Assembly (NCBI GenBank): GCA_903944555.1
Contig: CAJASG010000321.1
Coordinates: forward strand, 1 to 12,197
Length of the DNA: 12,197 nucleotides
Origin: an uncultured beta proteobacterium
Lineage (GTDB): Bacteria; Pseudomonadota; Gammaproteobacteria; Burkholderiales; Burkholderiaceae_C
Direction of reading: 5' to 3'
The notes under the pieces are model-generated. The model made no database searches, was not told the DNA's origin, and saw nothing but the letters and a program-made list of their open reading frames with translations. Below are positions 6,989 through 12,197 of the stretch, piece after piece (position 1 is the stretch's first letter; each line of letters starts with the position of its first letter). Made by a program: the position numbers and the translations under genes.

Positions 6989-8895
6989 GGGGCTTTGGGC
7001 GTGAACCACAGAACCCCCAGGGGCGGCAGGTTGAGCACCACGGAATGGGCATGCCCATGGCTGGGTATCGGCTGTGCCACGACCGCCCCGCAGTTGCCCA
7101 TGTCGCTGCCACCGTAATGGGATGAATCGGTGTTCAGCAATTCCGTCCATACGCCCGCGTGCGGCACCCCTAAACGGAAACCGTGCCGAACGACGGGGGT
7201 CATGTTGCACACCACAACGATGCACTGTGCAGGGTCTTTTGCCCGCCGCACAAAGCTGAACACAGACTGTGCACGGTCGCTCACATCGATCCACTCAAAT
7301 CCACCGGACTCGTCATCGCGGGCGTACAGTGCCGCATTGCCCCGGTACAGGTGATTGAGGTCGCGCACCAGACGCTGGATGCCCGCGTGGCCAGCGTCTT
7401 GCAACAGGCCCCAATCGAGCTCCGCGTCGTGATTCCACTCCCGCACCTGCGCCAGTTCACTGCCCATGAACAACAGCTTTCGGCCCGGATGGGCGTACAT
7501 CAGTGCGTACAGCGCACGCAGGTTCGCCATTTTTTGCCAGGCGTCGCCCCACATTTTTGTGTAGAGCGAACCCTTGCCATGCACCACCTCATCATGGGAC
7601 AGTGCCAACACGAAGTGCTCGCTGTAGGCGTACATCATGGCAAAGCTGATGCGGTCATGGTGGTGCATCCGGTGCACCGGGTCCAGTGCGAAATAGTCCA
7701 GGGTGTCATGCATCCAGCCCAGGTTCCACTTGTAGTGAAAACCCAGCCCGCCAGACCAGGGTGGTGCCGTGACACCGGAGTAGGAGGTCGACTCTTCCGC
7801 CACCGCAATCGCGCCGGGAGCGTGCAGGCCAAGGACCTCGTTGACCTCGCGCAAAAATCCGATCGCCTCGAAGTTCTCACGCCCGCCGTCGCGGTTGGGA
7901 ATCCACTCGCCCTCGGGGCGGCTGTAGTCGCGGTACAGCATGGAGGCCACTGCATCCACCCGCAAGCCATCCACGCCGTAGCGCTCAATCCAGAACAAGG
8001 CGTTACCCACCAGAAAGTTGCGCACCTCTTCGCGGCTGTAGTTGTAGATCAGCGTGTTCCAGTCACGGTGAAAGCCTTCGCGCGGGTCCGCATGCTCAAA
8101 CAACGCGGTGCCATCGAAGCGGGCCAGCGCATGCGCATCCGCCGGGAAATGGGCTGGCACCCAATCCAGCAACACCTGCAAACCTGCCGCGTGCGCCGTG
8201 GCAATGAATGCGCGAAACGCCTGTGGTGAGCCGTAACGTGCCGCCGGTGCGTACAAGCCGGTGGGCTGGTACCCCCACGAGCCATAAAACGGATGCTCAT
8301 TGACCGGCATCAGTTCCATGTGGGTGAAGCCCATATCCACGACATAGGGCACCAGGGTTTGGGCCAGGTAGTCCCAGTCCGGCAGGTGCCCGTCGGGTCG
8401 GCGCCACGATCCAGCATGCACCTCGTAAATGGACATGGGCGCATTCAGGGCATTGGCCTGCGCGCGCTGCCCGGCCGGCCGCACCACAGGCTCTGGCAAT
8501 GCCATGACGATGCATGCGTGGCCATCGCCAGGCTCGGTACACAAAGCGTACGGGTCAATCTTGAAAACCAGGTCGCCATCGACCCCCTGCACCGCAAATT
8601 TGTACAAGGCACCCGGGCTAACCGAGGGAATGAAAAGCTCCCAGGTCCCGCACTCCTGGCGCAGATGCATGGCATGCACCTGGGCATCCCAATGGTTGAA
8701 ACTCCCAACAACGGCGACGCCTTTTGCATTGGGCGCCCACACCGCAAATGCAGTCCCCTGCACGCCACCCAAGGAGCAAGGGTGCGCGCCAAGCTTTTCC
8801 CAAGGACGCAGATGGCGACCATGCGCCAACAGCCAGACATCGGTCTCGCCAAGCCATTGCTGATGGGACGGGGAACTATGGGAGTGTTGGGACAT
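6982..8895 (-). CDS. glgB: 1,4-alpha-glucan branching enzyme, short form
   Basis: Cuts alpha-1,4 chains and re-attaches them by alpha-1,6 bonds to create glycogen branches (GH13 subfamily 9). It has 637 residues, about 90 fewer than E. coli GlgB (728). Alignment with the recalled E. coli protein begins near its residue 100, so the N1 domain is absent. A CBM48 domain (FAVWAPNAKGVAVVGSFNHW, about 51-70) is followed by the barrel. Region I is DWVPAHF (Asp244, His249), the nucleophile is Asp314 in GLRVDAVAS, the acid/base is Glu367 in AVAEES, and the third aspartate is Asp435 in SHDEVVHGK. The ATG at 8895 is the first ATG. A TTG at 8946 would add 17 residues, and an in-frame stop at 8980-8982 rules out a longer protein. 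No good SD is seen. It is the first gene of the operon and divergent from ppdK. Confidence 0.96.
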   Translation of the reverse strand: MSQHSHSSPSHQQWLGETDVWLLAHGRHLRPWEKLGAHPCSLGGVQGTAFAVWAPNAKGVAVVGSFNHWDAQVHAMHLRQECGTWELFIPSVSPGALYKFAVQGVDGDLVFKIDPYALCTEPGDGHACIVMALPEPVVRPAGQRAQANALNAPMSIYEVHAGSWRRPDGHLPDWDYLAQTLVPYVVDMGFTHMELMPVNEHPFYGSWGYQPTGLYAPAARYGSPQAFRAFIATAHAAGLQVLLDWVPAHFPADAHALARFDGTALFEHADPREGFHRDWNTLIYNYSREEVRNFLVGNALFWIERYGVDGLRVDAVASMLYRDYSRPEGEWIPNRDGGRENFEAIGFLREVNEVLGLHAPGAIAVAEESTSYSGVTAPPWSGGLGFHYKWNLGWMHDTLDYFALDPVHRMHHHDRISFAMMYAYSEHFVLALSHDEVVHGKGSLYTKMWGDAWQKMANLRALYALMYAHPGRKLLFMGSELAQVREWNHDAELDWGLLQDAGHAGIQRLVRDLNHLYRGNAALYARDDESGGFEWIDVSDRAQSVFSFVRRAKDPAQCIVVVCNMTPVVRHGFRLGVPHAGVWTELLNTDSSHYGGSDMGNCGAVVAQPIPSHGHAHSVVLNLPPLGVLWFTPKAPC

Positions 8896-8913
8896 AAACC
8901 ATCGTAGAACCAA

Positions 8914-8927
8914 AGTGAAACGGATAG
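8914..8927 (+). promoter_or_regulatory. Possible Cra/FruR-like half operator upstream of glgB
   Basis: AGTGAAACGGATAG matches 12 of 14 positions of the Cra consensus as I recall it (RSTGAAWCSNTHHW). It lies 18 bp upstream of the glgB ATG. Only one half is good, and matches of this kind arise by chance. It is not known from the window whether this organism has a Cra homologue. Confidence 0.15.
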
Positions 8928-8949
8928 AAGACTCGACCGCGCTCAAGCA

Positions 8950-8977
8950 AGTATCGCACCCCGCGTCAGCGTGAAAA
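8950..8977 (-). promoter_or_regulatory. Candidate sigma-70 promoter for the glg operon
   Basis: Read on the minus strand: TTTTCA (-35, 8972-8977), a 16-bp spacer, then GATACT (-10, 8950-8955) preceded by an extended-10 TGC. Each hexamer matches four of six consensus positions. Transcription would start near 8943, leaving a leader of about 48 nt before the glgB ATG, and that start would exclude the alternative TTG start at 8946. Judged by eye only. Confidence 0.3.
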
Positions 8978-9007
8978 CCCTATTCCCGCCACAGGCTGTT
9001 CGCCCAT

Positions 9008-9023
9008 ATTGACAATGGTCAAT
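9008..9023. repeat. Perfect inverted repeat, likely regulator-binding dyad
   Basis: ATTGAC-AATG-GTCAAT: two perfect 6-bp arms around a 4-bp centre, with symmetry ending at 9007/9024. It lies 113 bp from the glgB ATG and 131 bp from the ppdK ATG, and includes the -35-like TTGACA facing ppdK. A dimeric repressor or activator bound here could affect both directions. The regulator is not identifiable. There is no following T-run, so it is not a terminator. Confidence 0.4.
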
Positions 9024-9153
9024 TGATGCCGAAATAGACCGATGGAAGTGCCGGGGCTGACTAGACTGCAAAGGTGGTCCGCCTTAGTTTTGTGCCCTTT
9101 CCGGAACCGGTGTCTGGTTTGGGTTTGTGTTTTTTACTAACCCTTCAACACCT

Positions 9154-11883
9154 ATGAACTCTCCTGTGAAATATGTCTACGTTTTTGGCAGCAATCGCAC
9201 GGAGGGCGCTGCCGCCATGAAAAATCTGCTGGGTGGCAAGGGGGCCAATTTGGCCGAGATGTGCCGCCTGGGCATCACCGTACCCTCGGGCTTCACCATC
9301 AGCACCCAGGCCTGCACGGCATTTACCGCGACAGGCCGCGACGCGGTGTACCAGCTGATCGTGGGTGAAGTTCTGGCTGGCGTGAAGTTCGTGGAAGCCG
9401 AGATGGGCAAACAGTTTGGCAACGCTGACGACCCGCTGTTGCTTTCGGTACGCTCCGGCGCGCGGGCCTCCATGCCCGGCATGATGGACACCATTTTGAA
9501 TCTGGGTCTGAACGACGAAGCCGTGGTCGGACTGGCCCGCAAGTCCAACAACGCGCGCTTCGCCTGGGACTCGTACCGCCGTTTCGTGCAGATGTATGGC
9601 GACGTGGTGATGGGACTGAAACCGGTCTCCAAGGAGGACCACGACCCGTTCGAGGTCATCATCGATATGGTGAAAGACAAAAAGGGTGTGAAGCTCGACA
9701 CGGAGCTCGACACCGAAGACCTGAAGGAGTTGGTGCAGCGCTTCAAGTCCTTGATCCGGGCGCGCATTGGGCGCGACTTTCCCACCGACCCATGGGAGCA
9801 GTTGTGGGGCGCTGTGTGGGCCGTGTTTGAGAGTTGGAACAACGAACGTGCCTGCGTCTACCGCGAGCTCAATGACATTCCCGCCTCATGGGGCACCGCC
9901 GTCAACGTGCAGGCGATGGTGTTTGGCAACCTGGGCGACAGCAGCGCCACAGGCGTGGCCTTCTCGCGCGATGCCGGCACGGGGGAAGACCTGTTCAATG
10001 GTGAATTTTTGGTCAACGCGCAGGGGGAAGACGTGGTGGCCGGTATTCGCACCCCCCAGCAGGTGTCGCTCGTGGGCTCGCGCCGCTGGGCCGAACTGGC
10101 GCTGGTGAACGAGGACGAGCGCCGCACCAACTTCCCATCACTGGAAGAACTGATGCCCGGCATCTACCAGGAGTTGCTACACGCCGAGACCACACTGGAG
10201 AACCATTTCCGCGACATGCAGGACATGGAGTTCACCATCCAGGAGGGCAAGCTGTGGATGCTGCAAACCCGCAACGGCAAACGCACGGGCTCCGCCATGG
10301 TGCGCATTGCCATGGAAATGCTCCAACAGGGCATGATCGACGAGAAGACCGCGCTCTTACGCGTGGGCCCAGACCGGCTCAACGAGCTGCTGCACCCGAT
10401 TTTTGACCCCCACGCGCTGGCGGCCGCCAAGGCCATTGCCCGGGGGCTGCCAGCATCGCCAGGCGCTGCGACCGGCCAGATTGTGTTTTTTGCCGATGAG
10501 GCGGATACCTGGTTCAAGGCCGGCAAGGACGTGATTTTGGTGCGCCAGGAAACATCGCCCGAGGACTTGCGCGGCATGAGTGTGGCCAAGGGCATTCTGA
10601 CCGCCCGCGGCGGCATGACATCGCACGCGGCGGTGGTGGCGCGGGGCATGGGCAAGTGCTGCGTATCCGGCGCGGGCGCCGTGCATGTGGACCTGAAGGC
10701 CCGCACCATGAAGGTAGGCGACGTGGTTTACAACGAAGGCGACTGGATCTCGCTGAACGGCTCCAGCGGCGAGGTCTATGTCGGCAAAATTGCCACCAAA
10801 GATGCAGAACTCAGCGGCGACTTTGGCGCGCTCATGGCGCTGAGTGACAAGTACAAACGCCTGGAAATCCGCGCCAACGCGGACAGTCCCGCGGACGCCA
10901 AAGTGGCCCACAGCTTTGGTGCCACCGGCATTGGCCTGTGCCGCACCGAGCACATGTTTTTTGAAGGCGAGCGCATTTTGGCGGTGCGTGAAATGATCCT
11001 GGCCGACAACGAAGCCGGGCGGCGCAAAGCGCTGGCCAAACTCTTGCCTATGCAACGCGGTGACTTCGAAGGACTGTTCCGCGAAATGCACGACTTGCCG
11101 GTGACCATCCGTCTGCTGGACCCACCGCTGCACGAATTTTTGCCCCACGACGATGCCAACCAGCGCATCATGGCCGCCGAGATGAAAGTGCCGCTGGGCA
11201 AAATCAAGATGCGGGTGGAGGAACTGCACGAGTTCAACCCGATGATGGGCCACCGGGGTTGCCGCTTGGGCATCATCTACCCCGAGATCACCGAAATGCA
11301 AACCCGCGCGGTGCTGGAGGCCGCGCTCAATGTGCGCACGCTGGGTATCCATGTCAAAGCCGAAATCATGGTGCCGCTGGTGGGCACAGTGCGTGAATTC
11401 AACGCCCAGGCCGAGGTTGTTCGGCGCACCGCGGCCACGGTGTTTGCGGAACGCGGCGAGACCCTGGACTACCTGCTGGGCACCATGATCGAGACCCCGC
11501 GCGCCGCACTGATTGCCGACAGCATTGGCAAACAGGCCGAGTTCTTCTCGTTTGGCACCAACGACCTGACCCAGATGACGCTGGGCTTTTCACGCGACGA
11601 CGCCGGCAAATTCTTGCCCGACTATGTCAAGCGCGGCATCTACGAACATGACCCGTTCCGTACCATCGACCAAAAAGGCGTGGGCGTGCTGGTGCAGATG
11701 GCTGTGGAAAAAGGCCGCAGCGTGCGCCCGGACATTGAAGTGGGGGTGTGTGGTGAACATGGTGGCGACCCAGCCTCGGTAGCATTCTTCCACCGCGCCG
11801 GGCTGGACTATGTGAGCTGCTCCCCCTACCGGGTGCCAATTGCCAGGCTAGCGGCTGCGCAAGCGGCAATTGAAAGCGCCTGA
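9154..11883 (+). CDS. ppdK: Pyruvate, phosphate dikinase
   Basis: Interconverts pyruvate + ATP + Pi and PEP + AMP + PPi through phosphohistidine transfer between distant sites. The 909 residues have the usual order. The N-terminal ATP-grasp domain includes GGKGANLAEM and SVRSGARASMPG (98-109). The swivelling domain has GGMTSHAAVVARGMG with phosphoryl-carrier His491, and Thr489 at the position phosphorylated by PPDK regulatory protein in other organisms. The C-terminal PEP/pyruvate barrel has GTNDLTQMT and CGEHGGDP with catalytic Cys866. Compared with the recalled clostridial enzyme (874 aa) there is an insertion around residues 305-330. The ATG at 9154 is preferred because conserved sequence begins about 5 residues later. 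An in-frame GTG at 9127 would add 9 residues, and neither start has a visible Shine-Dalgarno. PEP synthase is excluded by the length and by CGEHGGDP. Divergent from the glg operon. Confidence 0.97.
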   Translation: MNSPVKYVYVFGSNRTEGAAAMKNLLGGKGANLAEMCRLGITVPSGFTISTQACTAFTATGRDAVYQLIVGEVLAGVKFVEAEMGKQFGNADDPLLLSVRSGARASMPGMMDTILNLGLNDEAVVGLARKSNNARFAWDSYRRFVQMYGDVVMGLKPVSKEDHDPFEVIIDMVKDKKGVKLDTELDTEDLKELVQRFKSLIRARIGRDFPTDPWEQLWGAVWAVFESWNNERACVYRELNDIPASWGTAVNVQAMVFGNLGDSSATGVAFSRDAGTGEDLFNGEFLVNAQGEDVVAGIRTPQQVSLVGSRRWAELALVNEDERRTNFPSLEELMPGIYQELLHAETTLENHFRDMQDMEFTIQEGKLWMLQTRNGKRTGSAMVRIAMEMLQQGMIDEKTALLRVGPDRLNELLHPIFDPHALAAAKAIARGLPASPGAATGQIVFFADEADTWFKAGKDVILVRQETSPEDLRGMSVAKGILTARGGMTSHAAVVARGMGKCCVSGAGAVHVDLKARTMKVGDVVYNEGDWISLNGSSGEVYVGKIATKDAELSGDFGALMALSDKYKRLEIRANADSPADAKVAHSFGATGIGLCRTEHMFFEGERILAVREMILADNEAGRRKALAKLLPMQRGDFEGLFREMHDLPVTIRLLDPPLHEFLPHDDANQRIMAAEMKVPLGKIKMRVEELHEFNPMMGHRGCRLGIIYPEITEMQTRAVLEAALNVRTLGIHVKAEIMVPLVGTVREFNAQAEVVRRTAATVFAERGETLDYLLGTMIETPRAALIADSIGKQAEFFSFGTNDLTQMTLGFSRDDAGKFLPDYVKRGIYEHDPFRTIDQKGVGVLVQMAVEKGRSVRPDIEVGVCGEHGGDPASVAFFHRAGLDYVSCSPYRVPIARLAAAQAAIESA

Positions 11884-11928
11884 TGCTTTAAGCTGGATTT
11901 GAAGGGGTGGGGTATAAAGTTGCTCAAT
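11884..11928 (+). promoter_or_regulatory. Short gap before the HAD gene with a TATAAA box
   Basis: This 45-bp spacer carries AAGGGGTGGGG (11902-11912) followed by TATAAA (11913-11918), 10 nt before the next ATG. The G-rich run is too far (16 nt) for a standard SD. If TATAAA is a -10 box, the transcript would be almost leaderless. No clear -35 is seen. No convincing terminator follows ppdK: only a 5-bp AAAGC/GCTTT pair (11873-11889) spans its stop codon. Confidence 0.25.
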
Positions 11929-12197
11929 ATGAAACCACCCACCATTCTCGCGTTCGATGTCTTTGGCACCGTGGTTGATTGGCACAGCGCTGTGTCAAGT
12001 GAAGTCCATCAGATGTGCCCCAAGGTCGACAGCGATGCCTTCACGCTGGCGTGGCGCGATGGCTATCACCCAGCCATGCAACGCGTGATGTCCGGTGAGC
12101 TGGGCTGGACTCTGATCGACGACCTGCACAAAATGATTCTGCGCGAAGTGCTTCAGCACTTTGGTGTGACGCATTTATCGGACCCACAAGTACAGCA
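11929..12197 (+). CDS. HAD-superfamily (S)-2-haloacid dehalogenase-like hydrolase, N-terminal part
   Basis: The visible 89 residues begin with FDVFGTVVDWHS (residues 9-20), the HAD motif I with nucleophile Asp10 and Thr14, in the form typical of type II haloacid dehalogenases. AWRDGY follows at about 41-46, so Arg43 corresponds to the conserved substrate-carboxylate arginine (Arg41) of the characterised L-2-haloacid dehalogenase as I recall it. The rest of the core and motifs II-IV lie beyond the right edge. Many family members act on unknown substrates, so dehalogenation is not established. It is co-directional with ppdK, but nothing visible links the two in function. Confidence 0.85.
   Translation, partial: MKPPTILAFDVFGTVVDWHSAVSSEVHQMCPKVDSDAFTLAWRDGYHPAMQRVMSGELGWTLIDDLHKMILREVLQHFGVTHLSDPQVQ

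Larger units (their letters stand above)
8896..9153. other. Divergent intergenic region between glgB and ppdK
   Basis: This 258-bp stretch is the only sizeable gap in the window. It should hold the promoters for the glg operon (minus) and ppdK (plus). It contains a perfect dyad at 9008-9023, a weak glgB promoter candidate at 8950-8977 and a Cra-like half site at 8914-8927. For ppdK, TTGACA at 9009-9014 resembles a -35 box, but the hexamer 17 bp downstream (AAATAG) is poor. TAGACT at 9062-9067 has no matching -35. I see no small ORF, tRNA or terminator hairpin here. Confidence 0.6.

Noticed and set aside
6989..7294. N-terminal extension of GlgX by about 102 residues
   Set aside because: The stretch lies in another frame of glgB, is Arg/Pro/Cys-rich and does not resemble the GlgX family. 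The start at 6988 fits the conserved CBM48 region.
7183..8229. 348-codon open frame on the plus strand
   Set aside because: Antisense shadow of glgB, with no recognisable motif.
9099..9111. Overlapping small palindromes TTCCGGAA and ACCGGT before ppdK
   Set aside because: Short palindromes are frequent in GC-rich DNA, and there is no spacing or second copy to support a site.
10357..11352. 331-codon open frame on the minus strand
   Set aside because: Antisense to ppdK. The His/Gln-rich composition reflects reverse-complemented codons of a real GC-rich gene.
11873..11889. Possible terminator at the end of ppdK
   Set aside because: Only a 5-bp AAAGC/GCTTT pair with no U-run. Too weak to call.

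Overview
The window is chromosomal DNA, high in GC (roughly 60% by eye) and densely coding. It most resembles a betaproteobacterium of the Burkholderiales, perhaps Comamonadaceae/Rhodoferax-like. That assignment rests on codon use and overall protein character, not on a search. I see no mobile element, tRNA, rRNA, CRISPR array or sign of recent transfer.

Minus strand, positions 8895 down to 1: a six-gene glycogen operon transcribed in the order glgB-glgX-malQ-glgC-glgA-glgP. The last gene runs off the left edge. The genes are packed tightly: glgB/glgX overlap by 7 bp, glgX/malQ and glgC/glgA share ATGA overlaps, glgA and glgP are 14 bp apart, and glgC sits 41 bp behind malQ with its own Shine-Dalgarno. 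Together they encode ADP-glucose synthesis (GlgC), chain elongation (GlgA), branching (GlgB), phosphorolysis (GlgP), debranching (GlgX) and recycling of short maltodextrins (MalQ). This is a complete build-and-break glycogen cycle, equivalent to the enteric glgBXCAP cluster with malQ inserted.

Positions 8896-9153: a 258-bp divergent intergenic region, the only sizeable non-coding stretch. It holds a perfect 6-bp-arm dyad (ATTGAC-N4-GTCAAT), a weak candidate glgB promoter and a Cra/FruR-like half site.

Plus strand: ppdK, pyruvate phosphate dikinase (9154-11883), transcribed away from the glg operon. After a 45-bp gap comes the start of a HAD-type (S)-2-haloacid dehalogenase-like gene (11929 to the right edge).

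PPDK interconverts pyruvate and PEP and makes or uses pyrophosphate, while GlgC releases pyrophosphate, so the divergent pair joins the pyruvate/PEP node to glucose storage. Nothing here looks like an undescribed system. The most useful leads are a GlgC whose E. coli-type fructose-1,6-bisphosphate site appears to be lost, a GlgB lacking the N-terminal N1 domain, and the shared dyad between glgB and ppdK.
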